Under the pieces are notes generated by a model that was not told the DNA's origin, ran no database searches, and saw only the letters and a list, made by a program, of their open reading frames with translations. A stretch of DNA of 30,405 nucleotides, from NCBI GenBank assembly GCA_964400725.1, contig CAYNVS010000039.1, forward strand, positions 1-30,405, given 5' to 3'. The position numbers and the translations under genes were made by a program. How positions within the stretch are numbered: the first letter of the stretch is position 1; each line of letters opens with the position of its first letter. This DNA comes from CAYNVS01 sp964400725. GTDB taxonomy: Bacteria; Myxococcota_A; SURF-8; CAYNVS01. This document shows positions 7,730 to 15,982 of this stretch, one piece after another.

Positions 7730-8569
7730 CTACAGAAAATCTTTTACTCCGGCTATCACGCCTTCAAGCAGCGCAAAGAGTTTAGGCTCCGCGATTTGGG
7801 CGGCTTCCTTCACTTCCTCGTGCGAAAGAGGCGTAGGCGATATGCCCGCGGCCAGATTGCTTATGCTGCTGACCGCCATGGTTTCAATCCCTTGATGAGA
7901 GGAAACGAGCGACTCCGGAACGGTGCTCATCCCTACCGCGTCCACGCCCAGAATTGAGAGCATTCTAACTTCGGCGGGCGTTTCGTAATTGGGGCCGAGC
8001 ATCGCCGCGTAAACGCCTTCGTGGATGCGTATCTTTCTTTCAACGGCGATTTTTTTAGCCAGTTTGTTAAGCCGCGTCGAATAAGCCGAGCTCATATCGG
8101 GAAAGCGCGGTCCAAATTCCTCCTCGTTGCGTCCGCATAGCGGGTTGCGCGCCGAAAAGTTAATATGGTCTTTCAGCAGCATGAAATCGCCGACTTCGTA
8201 GTTGCGGTTAATTCCGCCCGCGGCGTTTGTAAGTATTAATATTTTAACTCCGAGCGGTTTCAAAACGCGTATGGGAAACGTAACCTCGTCGGCGCCGTAA
8301 CCTTCGTACATGTGCGTTCTTCCGCAAAAAACGTAAATCGGCGTTTCTTTTACGAAACCTATTTTGAGCTCTCCGGCGTGTCCCGCCACCGAGCTTCCTT
8401 TAAAATAAGGAATATCAAGGTAAGAAATAGCAACGCAGTCCGAAACGCGCGTCGCAAAAGAGCCTTGGCTGCTGCCTAGCACGAGCGCAAGCTCCGGCCT
8501 TATTTTCGTTTTCGCCTTAATAGTTTCCGCCGCCTCGTTGGCTTTTTCAAGAAGCGTTTTCTCAGACAT
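7730..8569 (-). CDS. Purine nucleoside phosphorylase (trimeric, inosine/guanosine type)
   Basis: The 279-residue protein cleaves purine nucleosides with phosphate to free base and (deoxy)ribose-1-phosphate. The family motifs are in order: the phosphate loop ALVLGSSQGSF, GHAGELKIG, CGRTHMYEGY, LTNAAGGIN, GPNYETPAE, VGMSTVPE and the base-binding SISNLAAG. The phosphate loop reads GSSQG rather than the common GSGLG. The ATG at 8569 is chosen because AAAGGAG sits 6 nt before it; an upstream in-frame ATG at 8590 lacks this and would overlap the M28 gene. It follows the M28 peptidase after 11 bp and precedes pyrE, so it is the middle gene of a salvage operon. Confidence 0.92.
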   Translation of the reverse strand: MSEKTLLEKANEAAETIKAKTKIRPELALVLGSSQGSFATRVSDCVAISYLDIPYFKGSSVAGHAGELKIGFVKETPIYVFCGRTHMYEGYGADEVTFPIRVLKPLGVKILILTNAAGGINRNYEVGDFMLLKDHINFSARNPLCGRNEEEFGPRFPDMSSAYSTRLNKLAKKIAVERKIRIHEGVYAAMLGPNYETPAEVRMLSILGVDAVGMSTVPESLVSSHQGIETMAVSSISNLAAGISPTPLSHEEVKEAAQIAEPKLFALLEGVIAGVKDFL

Positions 8570-8580
8570 GTAAAGCTCCT

Positions 8581-9834
8581 TTAATGACAAAGTCTGCGCG
8601 AAATTATTTCTCTCGCCAGTTTCTCGGCGTAATCAATCGAAAGCATTATTCCGTCTAGGTCGAGGTTTTCCGGCGTATCCGAGGGCTGGTGGTAATGAAG
8701 CGGCGCGCCTAAAACCGGATCGACGCACGCAAGACAAAGTCCCTGCCACCCGCGGGCCAGCAGCGCGGCCATGTCGGAGCCTCCGACCGGCGGCTGGAAT
8801 TCGGTTACGCCGTTGAAGCGTTTTTCCGAGCGCGAAACGCTTTTAGCCGCGTCAATCAGCCATTCGGGAACCGGCGTCTCCGCCACTTCGCCTTCCGGAT
8901 TTAAAATTCTAAGTTCGCCGTTAGTTAAACCGTCTAAAGCGATGAAGACGGTTTTTTTCTTGTCCCATACTCCGTCCTTGCCTACCGCCATGGCGTCGCC
9001 GCCGCCGAGGCTGGCTTCTTCGCATCCCGTAACAGTAAAGACGTACTCCACGTTTTTAGGCTTATCGGACATCAATCGGCGAGCCAGAACCGGCATTGCC
9101 GCCACGCCCGATAAATCGTCGTTTGCGCCCGGAACTATCTCGTTTTGCAAAACCATTTGAAGGTTTAAAATTGTGGTTATCGCCGCCGGAACGTTAAGCG
9201 TCCATTCAAGAGGGCGCAGAGGCAGCGTAAGCGGGCCGAACATCATGCGCAGAACGTCGATAACGGCCAATGCGGCCTGCGTTTGCACCGCCAAAGCCAT
9301 AGACCGCTTTAAAAAAGAAAGCTGCGGCGGCAAATCGCCGCTGAACATTTTTACCGTCTTAGGATTAAAAATCAAACCCGTAAAAGCGGCGTCGGCGTGG
9401 GCGAGAAAGACTATGCGTAAATCGGGCTCGCCGGTTTCCGCCGGATAATACGCCAGAACGTTCTGCGACTGTTTCCAAGTAAATATCCTGCGCAAAATGT
9501 ACGCTTTTCGCGTCGATTCCGCCCAGTACGACCCCGCGCATAGAGAATGCAGCGCGAAGCCCAGATGCGGCGCGTAAGGCGACACGGCCGTTCCCAGCCA
9601 TCCCAAACCGAAATGCAAAGCCATGTTGGCGTAAAGGTTATCGTTGTATTTAAAAGGCATAACTTCGCATTTAAGGCCGATATTCTCGAACTCCTCCTTC
9701 ATCATCATTTGAGCTTTATACTCGTCCTCGCTGGTAGGCTGTCTGCGCGGGCAGGCGTCCACTATTGACTTAACGAGGTCTCCGACGTACGCCTTTTCGT
9801 TTATTTCCGGTTTCTGCTGAATTTTCTTAGCCAT
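8581..9834 (-). CDS. M28-family metallopeptidase (aminopeptidase-like)
   Basis: The 417-residue protein has the two-zinc site of M28 exopeptidases: His146 and Asp148 in AHADAAF, bridging Asp239 in GANDDLSG, the Glu pair 272-273 in TGCEEASLGGGD, Asp301 in FIALDGL and a late His in HYHQPSDTPENLD (380-388). No signal peptide is visible. Between the HxD and GANDD motifs there is an unusually hydrophobic stretch (about 176-235), and another around 72-102, so the protein may associate with the membrane. AAAGGA precedes the ATG by 8 nt. It is the first gene of an operon with pnp and pyrE, which suggests cytoplasmic peptide breakdown alongside nucleoside salvage. The peptide substrate is unknown. Confidence 0.85.
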   Translation of the reverse strand: MAKKIQQKPEINEKAYVGDLVKSIVDACPRRQPTSEDEYKAQMMMKEEFENIGLKCEVMPFKYNDNLYANMALHFGLGWLGTAVSPYAPHLGFALHSLCAGSYWAESTRKAYILRRIFTWKQSQNVLAYYPAETGEPDLRIVFLAHADAAFTGLIFNPKTVKMFSGDLPPQLSFLKRSMALAVQTQAALAVIDVLRMMFGPLTLPLRPLEWTLNVPAAITTILNLQMVLQNEIVPGANDDLSGVAAMPVLARRLMSDKPKNVEYVFTVTGCEEASLGGGDAMAVGKDGVWDKKKTVFIALDGLTNGELRILNPEGEVAETPVPEWLIDAAKSVSRSEKRFNGVTEFQPPVGGSDMAALLARGWQGLCLACVDPVLGAPLHYHQPSDTPENLDLDGIMLSIDYAEKLAREIISRRLCH

Positions 9835-9925
9835 GCTGTAAATCCTTTGTGCAAATGTCGTTTACGCGTCAATAGCCGTTAGAATTAGGCGTAATATTTT
9901 CACTTTTTTGTTTCGTTTTCAACAT

Positions 9926-9972
9926 AAAAAAGCAAAAAATAAACCCCCAAACCTTGCGGAGAGGAGGTTTAT
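9926..9972 (-). terminator. Rho-independent terminator downstream of iorB
   Basis: ATAAACC (9939-9945) pairs with GGTTTAT (9966-9972), with two more G-C pairs after one mismatch. On the minus strand the stem is followed by TTTTTTGCTTTTTT, a good U tract. It closes the ior operon and insulates it from the M28 operon that starts at 9834. The remaining bases 9835-9925 hold the M28 ribosome site and only a weak promoter candidate (TTGAAA at plus 9917-9922). Confidence 0.68.
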
Positions 9973-9993
9973 GCGATTCAATTTGAGATAAGT

Positions 9994-10572
9994 TTAGAGC
10001 GAATAGCCCTTCTCGAACGCCTTCATATTTATATCGACGACCTTCGGCTTGAGATGTTTGCTAAGAACAGAAATCCACAGATCCTTCTCGAACGGCATTC
10101 TTTTGGCGAGCATCGCTAATAGTATGGTATTGACCACCTTGGTATTGCCAATCTCTTTGGCGATTGACAGCGCGTCCACGAAAACGGCCGATTTAAAAGC
10201 GCCTTCGGCCACTTCGCGGGCGTTGGCGGGATATTCCGCGATGCCGGTGCCCGTGAAAAGACTGTGAATTTTCTGGCTGCTGACCAGCATCGTTCCGTCT
10301 TTGCGCATCATTCCCAGCCAGCGAAGCGGTTCGACCAGCTCGAACGATACCATGTAGTCGGTCTCGCCCGCCGGAATAAGCGGAGAATAAACCTTTTTAC
10401 CAAAACGAACATGGCTGTCAACGTTGCCGCCGCGCTGCGCCATGCCGTGAACTTCGCTCTTTTTAACGTCGAGACCGTATTCCAACGCGACCGCGCTGGT
10501 TACGTCGCTTGCGAGCAGAACGCCTTGACCGCCTACGCCGCAAAACAATACGTTTGTAACTTTATTATCCAT
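9994..10572 (-). CDS. iorB: Indolepyruvate:ferredoxin oxidoreductase, beta subunit
   Basis: The 192-residue protein is the gamma-domain subunit that binds CoA and completes the enzyme made with IorA. NVLFCGVGGQGVLLASDV at 7-24 and KKSEVHGMAQRGGNVDSHVRFG are the hallmark stretches of 2-oxoacid:acceptor oxidoreductase gamma domains. Length is typical of IorB. AAGGAG precedes the ATG by 9 nt. It lies 54 bp downstream of iorA. The complex oxidises aryl pyruvates from Phe, Tyr or Trp to aryl-acetyl-CoA while reducing ferredoxin, an oxygen-sensitive reaction of amino-acid fermenters. Confidence 0.94.
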   Translation of the reverse strand: MDNKVTNVLFCGVGGQGVLLASDVTSAVALEYGLDVKKSEVHGMAQRGGNVDSHVRFGKKVYSPLIPAGETDYMVSFELVEPLRWLGMMRKDGTMLVSSQKIHSLFTGTGIAEYPANAREVAEGAFKSAVFVDALSIAKEIGNTKVVNTILLAMLAKRMPFEKDLWISVLSKHLKPKVVDINMKAFEKGYSL

Positions 10573-10626
10573 GTCGATAAACTCCTTATCGCAATTAACC
10601 GTTGAAGCGTTGTTGTAAAACCGGCT

Positions 10627-12408
10627 TTAAGGAACCTGACGCGGCTTTTCAGGCGCGACGTAAGGCTCGTCGGCGCGATGCAGGAAATTCCACGCGCATA
10701 CCTGAGCGCAGACTCCGCAGCCGACGCAAAGCGTGGCGTCTATGCGGCTTTTCTTTCCTTCGTAGCTTATTGCAGGGCAGCCCAGCGACACGCAGGAACC
10801 GCAAGATTTGCACATTTCCGGCTCGCCGACGTACGGCTTATCGGAATAACGGGCAAAAATTACGCACTTGCTCTTGGCTATAATTACGCTCGGCCCGTCG
10901 ATTTCCCAATGTTTCTTCAATGTGTCGCGTAAATTCTTCAGCTCGTACGCTTCAACCACCGAAATATGTTCTTCCGGCACGCCGCACGATTTTATAAGAT
11001 TGAACAAATCGACCTTGGGCGCGGCCTGTCCCTGAAGAGTCTGCCCCGTTCCGGGGTTGACCTGATGGCCGGTCATGGCGGTAATGCTGTTGTCGAGAAT
11101 AATTGTGGTAAAGCGGGCGTTATTATAAACGGCGTCGATGAGACCGGTAATGCCGGAGTGCATGAAAGTCGAGTCGCCTATGATGCACGAGACTTTTTTC
11201 TCGTCGCGTCCGGCCATTTTATGCGCTTTGGCCAAGCCTATTGAGGCCGAGACCGAAGCGCCCATGCAGATGCAGGAATCCATGGTGGAAAGCGGCGGAA
11301 TCGCGGCCAGCGTGTAGCAGCCAATATCGCCGAAGACTGTCGCTTTTTCGCGGCGAAGCGCGTGGAATACGCCGCGGTGTCCGCAGCCCGGACAAAGCGC
11401 GGGCGGACGGGGCGGAGCCTTGACTTCCGCTTCAACTACGTCCGGTTTTACGCCCAGCAGCTTTTCGCGGAGAATATCCGGATTAAGTTCGTAAAGTATT
11501 GGCACCACGCCTTTGCCGACGTCGACAGCGACGCCTGCGGCTTTGAGGTTTTCCTCAATGTACGGATCGCCTTCTTCGACGACAATGAGCTTTTTAACCT
11601 TGTCTCGCAGCTCTTTCGCTGGGGATGCGTCGAACGGCCACTCGCAGCGGTATTTGAGAACCGAAGCGTTAGGGAAGACTTCTTTGACGTATTGGTAAGC
11701 GACGCCGTTTGTAACTACGCCGACTTCCGTATCGCTCCATTCTATTTTATTCAAGTCGCTCGTCTTGAGAAAATCGAGGATTTTTTGCGTTCTTTCCTCC
11801 ACAAAAACGTGGCGGATTCGCGCGTTGCTCGGAAGCATTACTTGCTTGACGAAGTCCTTTTGATAGGGTTTATCCGGAACTTCCGTTCTTCCGGTCGTCT
11901 CGACGATGCCCATTGCGTGAGCGATGCGCGTGGTAATGCGAAGAAGAACCGGCGTGTCGAAGCGCTCGGAGAGCTCGAAGCCCAGTTTGGTCAGATCGTA
12001 GGCTTCCTGACTGTCGGACGGCTCCAGCAGTAGAATCTTGGCGGCGCGGCCGTAGTGGCGGTTGTCCTGCTCGTTCTGCGAGCTGTGCATGCCGGGGTCG
12101 TCCGCCGAAACGATGACGAGGCCGCCGCGTACGCCGATATAGCTCATTGTGAAGAAGGGGTCCGCCGCTACGTTGAGACCAACGTGCTTCATGGCGGCCA
12201 GCGCGCGAACTCCGCCCAAGGCGGCGCCGCATGCCGTTTCCACCGCGACTTTCTCGTTGATGGACCATTGCGCGACTATATCTTTGTATTCGCCGAGGTT
12301 TTCAAGAATTTCCGTCGAAGGGGTGCCCGGGTATGCGGCGGCCACCTTCAAACCGGCGTCGTACGCGCCTTTCGCAATCGCTTCATCGCCTGTTAGCAGC
12401 ATTCTCAT
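10627..12408 (-). CDS. iorA: Indolepyruvate:ferredoxin oxidoreductase, alpha subunit
   Basis: The 593-residue subunit carries the thiamine-PP and Fe-S sites. Its start MRMLLTGDEAIAKGAYDAG and AAAYPGTPSTEI are the pyrimidine-binding domain. CPGCGHRGVFHAL, FGDIGCYTLAAIPPL and IGDSTFMHSGITGLIDAVYN form the ThDP pyrophosphate domain, including GDS-x(n)-N. The C-terminus has two ferredoxin clusters: Cys533, 536, 539 and 544 and Cys561, 564, 567 and 571. All expected ligands are present. AAGGAG is 9 nt before the ATG. It is the promoter-proximal gene of a two-gene operon with iorB. Reduced ferredoxin from this reaction would be a natural partner for a hydrogenase. Confidence 0.95.
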   Translation of the reverse strand: MRMLLTGDEAIAKGAYDAGLKVAAAYPGTPSTEILENLGEYKDIVAQWSINEKVAVETACGAALGGVRALAAMKHVGLNVAADPFFTMSYIGVRGGLVIVSADDPGMHSSQNEQDNRHYGRAAKILLLEPSDSQEAYDLTKLGFELSERFDTPVLLRITTRIAHAMGIVETTGRTEVPDKPYQKDFVKQVMLPSNARIRHVFVEERTQKILDFLKTSDLNKIEWSDTEVGVVTNGVAYQYVKEVFPNASVLKYRCEWPFDASPAKELRDKVKKLIVVEEGDPYIEENLKAAGVAVDVGKGVVPILYELNPDILREKLLGVKPDVVEAEVKAPPRPPALCPGCGHRGVFHALRREKATVFGDIGCYTLAAIPPLSTMDSCICMGASVSASIGLAKAHKMAGRDEKKVSCIIGDSTFMHSGITGLIDAVYNNARFTTIILDNSITAMTGHQVNPGTGQTLQGQAAPKVDLFNLIKSCGVPEEHISVVEAYELKNLRDTLKKHWEIDGPSVIIAKSKCVIFARYSDKPYVGEPEMCKSCGSCVSLGCPAISYEGKKSRIDATLCVGCGVCAQVCAWNFLHRADEPYVAPEKPRQVP

Positions 12409-12436
12409 GTCGTATTACTCCTTAAAAATTTAACGC

Positions 12437-12453
12437 TGTAAAATAATTTTACA
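12437..12453. promoter_or_regulatory. 17-bp perfect palindrome in the iorA leader, candidate operator
   Basis: TGTAAAAT-A-ATTTTACA is an 8+1+8 palindrome lying 29 bp upstream of the iorA ATG. A consensus -10 hexamer on the minus strand (TATAAT, plus 12485-12490) lies about 32 bp upstream of it without a clear -35. The palindrome would be in the early transcribed leader, a typical repressor position. I do not recognise the regulator family. Confidence 0.5.
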
Positions 12454-12547
12454 CCTCGAAAAATTACGAGCCTAGTCGAAGGATATTATAAAGATTTATC
12501 AAAGTAAACATCCTTTTTGTTAGAAATTTTCATAGCAGTTATTAAAC

Positions 12548-12567
12548 ATTCGATTAGCAAATCGAAT
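12548..12567. promoter_or_regulatory. Inverted repeat between the ior promoter region and the upstream terminator
   Basis: ATTCGATT and AATCGAAT form a perfect 8-bp dyad around AGCA. It lies about 60 bp upstream of the likely ior -10 element and has no T run on either side, so it does not look like a terminator. It may be an activator or distal operator site. Confidence 0.35.
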
Positions 12568-12581
12568 ACAAAAATATGCGC

Positions 12582-12608
12582 AAAAAAAACGCGCTCAAAA
12601 GAGCGCGT
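12582..12608 (-). terminator. Strong Rho-independent terminator downstream of the lipoprotein gene
   Basis: ACGCGCTC, loop AAAA, GAGCGCGT (12589-12608) make a perfect 8-bp GC-rich stem. On the minus strand seven T residues follow at once. It ends the transcript of the GltJ-like/lipoprotein operon. Confidence 0.88.
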
Positions 12609-12648
12609 ATAAATGCAGGATATTGAAAATTTAAACCGGACGCAGCCG

Positions 12649-13653
12649 TTAAAAATCGACCATCGCCATATTCATTAAAAATTCCTGACGCAAATCGTCG
12701 AGAGCTTTATCCCATGCGGCTTTTTTATTAAATCCGCCGCCCTTAACCACTTCCGTTGAATATGTATTCACAACTCTGCCGTCGGCGAGATCGATTACCT
12801 GCATGTAGCCGCGCAGATAGTAAAAAAACGCGCCTTCGGGCGTGGCGTCCATGGGCTTGTCCTGCTCGATTTTAAAGACGACCGCCTTAAAGGCTTTCAT
12901 TGAAGTGAAAACTTCGGAGAGAAAACTCCAGTCGGCCTTGCCCGACTCTCCGCCGAGCAGTTTCGTCGTTTGGTCTTTGTTCAACAATTCGCTCACAAGC
13001 GCGACGCCTTTGCCTTGTTTGTTCAGGCGGCCCGACAAATCCGATTTCTCGTTTTCAAGCCACGCGTTCGACTGGCAGTCGGCGCAGACGCCGCCGACAA
13101 CCACGAGTTTCTTCATTTTAGCGAGCATAGAGGCGTAATCGGCGCGCTTAATCGCTATCATTTTGTAAAAATTAAGGAATTTCGCGTCCGCGCTTGTTTT
13201 GCACGGAAAGTCCGGGCGTTCGTCTCCGGCAAAGTCGAGGTTCATCGGCGGAAGCTCAAAGCCGTCCTTCCCAGCGAGCGCGTAAAGTTTCTTTTTGGCG
13301 TCTTCAATCGCTTTTTCCTTGCCGGCTACGAGACTTTTCGCCTCAAGTCCGGCGCCAACGATAAAGACGTAATCTGGGTGGTTGGTCGGCGGAGTCGGCC
13401 ACCAGCCGGGGGCGTTTTCTTTGCGGCACTCCGGCAAATTAAGCGCGCTTGCGGTCTCTTCGACTTTATTGTCGCTCTGGTTTTGAGGCGGGACGTTGAC
13501 CTCTTTCTTTTCTTCTTTTACAATCGGCGGCTGTTTGAAACTTTGGCGGTTATTCGAGTCCTTGGACGTCCCCTGCGTCGTCTCGCAGGATGAGATAGGA
13601 GCCAAAACAAGCAGACATGCAATCGCGAAAAAAAGTTTATTCAGATTGGTCAT
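12649..13653 (-). CDS. Lipoprotein with an LPP20-like domain
   Basis: The 334-residue protein begins with a signal peptide and a lipobox-like end (LVLAPISSC), so it should be lipid-anchored at about Cys23. A Gln/Lys/Glu-rich linker follows. Next comes a segment (GWWPTPPTNHPDYVFIVGAGLEAKS..., then an Ala/Lys-rich helix) that resembles the LPP20 lipoprotein domain. A later conserved-looking part (RGYMQVIDLADGRVVNTYSTEV) ends in another amphipathic helix. A CADC motif lies between. The ATG at 13653 is preferred because AAAGGA lies 9 nt before it; the ATG at 13662 abuts that site. It follows the GltJ-like gene after 18 bp and ends at a strong terminator, so the two probably act together in the envelope. 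The LPP20 assignment is by eye and its role is unknown. Confidence 0.72.
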   Translation of the reverse strand: MTNLNKLFFAIACLLVLAPISSCETTQGTSKDSNNRQSFKQPPIVKEEKKEVNVPPQNQSDNKVEETASALNLPECRKENAPGWWPTPPTNHPDYVFIVGAGLEAKSLVAGKEKAIEDAKKKLYALAGKDGFELPPMNLDFAGDERPDFPCKTSADAKFLNFYKMIAIKRADYASMLAKMKKLVVVGGVCADCQSNAWLENEKSDLSGRLNKQGKGVALVSELLNKDQTTKLLGGESGKADWSFLSEVFTSMKAFKAVVFKIEQDKPMDATPEGAFFYYLRGYMQVIDLADGRVVNTYSTEVVKGGGFNKKAAWDKALDDLRQEFLMNMAMVDF

Positions 13654-13671
13654 CTTCCGCATTCCTTTGAT

Positions 13672-15174
13672 TTATTTGAAAGTAAACGGATATTGCACCT
13701 GCACGTTGCCGCCCGATTTCGGGAAGCGCCAGCGGGATATGCGTTCCATAATACAGTCTGCTAGGAAACTTCTGCGCACGTCTCCGCCGGAAATGAAACG
13801 AACGTTGCGCACGGTTCCTCTAAAAGAAACAGTCCAGCCGACCATGTACTCGCCGGTAAAATTTTCTTTATAAACTTCGCGGGAGTATTGCAGGCATTGG
13901 CTTATCTGCTTCATGTTTGAAGATACGATTTCCGAAATTTTCGCCTGCGTCAAAGGTTGGAGGTTTTCCCCTTTGCCGTCGCCTAACGCCTTGCCGTCGG
14001 TCGCCAGCTCGTCGTCGGCTTCAAAGTTGAATTCCATCGCCGCAAGCTGATTTTTGCCTCCGCCAACGTTCTTTTTGGAGAAAAACGCCGAGGCGCTGGC
14101 CATTTTTTCTTCAAGTCGTCTGCGGCGCTCCTCGTTAATCGCTCTTTCTTCTTCTATCTGCTTCTTTGCCTCTTCGAGGGTCATGTCGATCATCTTCTCG
14201 TTTTCCATTCGGATGTTCTCTTCGCGAACTTTAATCATTTGATCGTAGTTGGCGGTCAAGTCGGCGTATCCGAACTTTTTAACGACGAAATGATGTCCGA
14301 TAACGGGCAGATTGACGAACGCCGGAACCTCGATAATTCTGAAATACGCAAACGTAAGCACGATGGAGAAAATCACTATAAGGGCTATCGGCGGCAAAAG
14401 GAACGGCAGAATGCTTATCTTTTTGACCTCCGGCGGCTTATACTCTTCGACCATTCTCGTGGCGGCCTTCTTCGACATCGGCATTCCCGACGATATTCTT
14501 TTGCGCGGCGCCGTAGGCTTTCTGGGCGCGACGTTGTCGATTTTGGCGAGCGATTCAAGGTCGAGTTTGGGTTTGCTGGCCGACGCTATAGGTTCCGGTT
14601 CCGGTATGTCGATAAAGGCTTTCATTTCAGAAAGAGTCTTCGCCGGCTCTACGAATTCCGTCTTTGCGCCGCCCAACGGAGCTTTTGCCGGAGCGATTAT
14701 AGAACCGTCGTCGGCTACTTTTTGCAGCAGTTCGGTTCTTCTTTTTTGAGATTCGAGCTCGGCGAGAACCGGGGCAAAATCGTCTATTTCCGGAAGTTTT
14801 TTCCAGCTTGGAAATCCGTTCTTCCATCCGAGCATTCTCGGCGCGTTTTTATTCTCGGCAACCAGCGTCTTCGCTTCATCAAATGTGAACGGCCCCAGCC
14901 GCTCGCCGTCGAGGGCGAGAAACCACTCTTTTTGCGCTTCCGCCGTCTTTTCTTCGACCGCGGTCAACCCAGCCGCCGTTTTAACGTTTGTTTTTTTTAT
15001 TTCGCCTTCCGCGGCGGCCAACGACGGATTTGTCGCCGGCTTGGGCTCAAGCCCCGGCGGGTAAATTACCTGTTTGTTTCCGCACTTTTTGCAGGTGAAT
15101 CTTGAAGGTTTTCCGTCGAGTTTGGTTTCGTCGATTTTGTATAACGCTCCGCATTTCGTGCAGGTTACTTTCAT
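13672..15174 (-). CDS. GltJ/AgmX-like protein: zinc ribbon, GYF domain, TM helix, coiled coil, AgmX/PglI C-terminus
   Basis: The 500-residue protein has a clear multi-domain layout. An MJ0042-type zinc ribbon has Cys5, Cys8, Cys28 and Cys31. A GYF_2-type domain at about 83-138 starts EWFLALDGERLGPFTFDEA and ends in WKNGFPSWKKL. A Pro/Lys-rich linker leads to one TM helix (about 254-277), then a charged coiled coil (about 311-361) and an AgmX/PglI, TonB-C-like domain (407-500) with the conserved Cys427 and Cys474 and a YPFTF ending. This order, with zinc ribbon and GYF in the cytoplasm and a TonB-like domain in the periplasm, is that of Myxococcus GltJ (AgmX). In that species the cytoplasmic part connects to the MglA GTPase at focal adhesions. 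Only one TonB-like domain is present here. GGAG precedes the ATG. A lipoprotein gene follows in the same operon. No mglA or other glt gene is in view, so a gliding role is not shown. Confidence 0.82.
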   Translation of the reverse strand: MKVTCTKCGALYKIDETKLDGKPSRFTCKKCGNKQVIYPPGLEPKPATNPSLAAAEGEIKKTNVKTAAGLTAVEEKTAEAQKEWFLALDGERLGPFTFDEAKTLVAENKNAPRMLGWKNGFPSWKKLPEIDDFAPVLAELESQKRRTELLQKVADDGSIIAPAKAPLGGAKTEFVEPAKTLSEMKAFIDIPEPEPIASASKPKLDLESLAKIDNVAPRKPTAPRKRISSGMPMSKKAATRMVEEYKPPEVKKISILPFLLPPIALIVIFSIVLTFAYFRIIEVPAFVNLPVIGHHFVVKKFGYADLTANYDQMIKVREENIRMENEKMIDMTLEEAKKQIEEERAINEERRRRLEEKMASASAFFSKKNVGGGKNQLAAMEFNFEADDELATDGKALGDGKGENLQPLTQAKISEIVSSNMKQISQCLQYSREVYKENFTGEYMVGWTVSFRGTVRNVRFISGGDVRRSFLADCIMERISRWRFPKSGGNVQVQYPFTFK

Positions 15175-15222
15175 GCTCTACTCCGGATGCAAATAATTAC
15201 CGTTCCAACCAAAAACTGCAAT

Positions 15223-15251
15223 AGAGTATTACAAAAGAATAGAACAGTCAA
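15223..15251 (-). promoter_or_regulatory. Predicted promoter of the GltJ-like/lipoprotein operon
   Basis: On the minus strand TTGACT (plus 15246-15251) and TACTCT (plus 15223-15228) are 17 nt apart, about 49 bp upstream of the start codon at 15174. The -35 is good and the -10 weak. The rest of 15252-15379 holds AT-rich dyads (AATATT-A-AATATT near 15340) but no clear terminator for the AMMECR1 gene. Confidence 0.42.
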
Positions 15252-15379
15252 GGAAACAAGCCCGCAATTTAGCAACTATTTAATATCATTTATTATTAGC
15301 GCGTTTATTGAGCGGGCAACGGCGCGGGTTTAGGTTGAATATTAAATATTTTCGACGAAAAAAGGTTTATTTTACTCTT

Positions 15380-15940
15380 TTATTCCGAGAAAACCTGGGC
15401 CTCGAATATATATAATGTATAACCGCCTTTGTTCCGCCATGCGGTTCGAGACAAGCCGGCCTTTTGGCAGACCGCCTCTAAAAATTGCTCGCGGTTCATG
15501 CCGTATTCGGTTGCGACCTGCGGCAGCAGCAACCCGCTGAAGGGTCCGCTTTGAATCATTAAACCGTGCCTGCCGACTTCAATTTTCTCTAAATCGTCGC
15601 AGGGTTCAAAGGGAGTAAGCGCCGATACTTCAAATTTAAGAGAAGCAAGCTCCGACTCTTTGACCGGCGAAAATCTGGGGTCTTCTGTAGCGGCGCTTAC
15701 CGCGGCTTTGCGCACGCATTCAAGCAGCGGATAAACCGGGTGAACGTAACCTATGCAGCCGCGCAATTCGTCGTTTTTGGTTTTAATTGTTACGAAAGCC
15801 ATTCCTTTGGTTTCTAATATCTCGTAACAATTGGTAAATTCACGCGGACGCCTGTCGGATAAATACTGCGATACCGTTTTGCGCGCCGCTTCAAGAAGGA
15901 ACAATCCTTCTTCCTCCGTGAGAAGCCTGCGGGTTTCCAT
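15380..15940 (-). CDS. AMMECR1-domain protein
   Basis: The 186-residue protein is a stand-alone AMMECR1 domain. The diagnostic LRGCIGYVHPVYPLLECVRKA is followed by AATEDPRFSPVKESEL and FEVSALTPFEPC, and the normal ending WRNKGGYTLYIFEAQVF is present. The family is conserved in archaea, bacteria and eukaryotes. Its biochemical activity is not firmly established, although the structure suggests catalysis around the conserved Cys, and in many anaerobes it is fused or adjacent to a MEMO-like protein and a radical SAM protein; neither is here. AAAGGAG precedes the ATG by 8 nt. It is the second gene after a PilZ-like protein (42-bp gap). Confidence 0.92.
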   Translation of the reverse strand: METRRLLTEEEGLFLLEAARKTVSQYLSDRRPREFTNCYEILETKGMAFVTIKTKNDELRGCIGYVHPVYPLLECVRKAAVSAATEDPRFSPVKESELASLKFEVSALTPFEPCDDLEKIEVGRHGLMIQSGPFSGLLLPQVATEYGMNREQFLEAVCQKAGLSRTAWRNKGGYTLYIFEAQVFSE

Positions 15941-15982
15941 TGGAAAGGCTCCTTTATATTTTTTTATATTGAACCGCTAAAT

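Noticed and set aside
11362..12033. Long open frame on the plus strand opposite iorA
   Set aside because: Antisense to a highly conserved enzyme subunit; no motif or ribosome site.
14239..15105. 288-codon open frame on the plus strand opposite the GltJ-like gene
   Set aside because: Its translation is dominated by Arg/Phe/Tyr runs typical of a shadow frame; the opposite strand encodes clear zinc-ribbon, GYF and AgmX domains.
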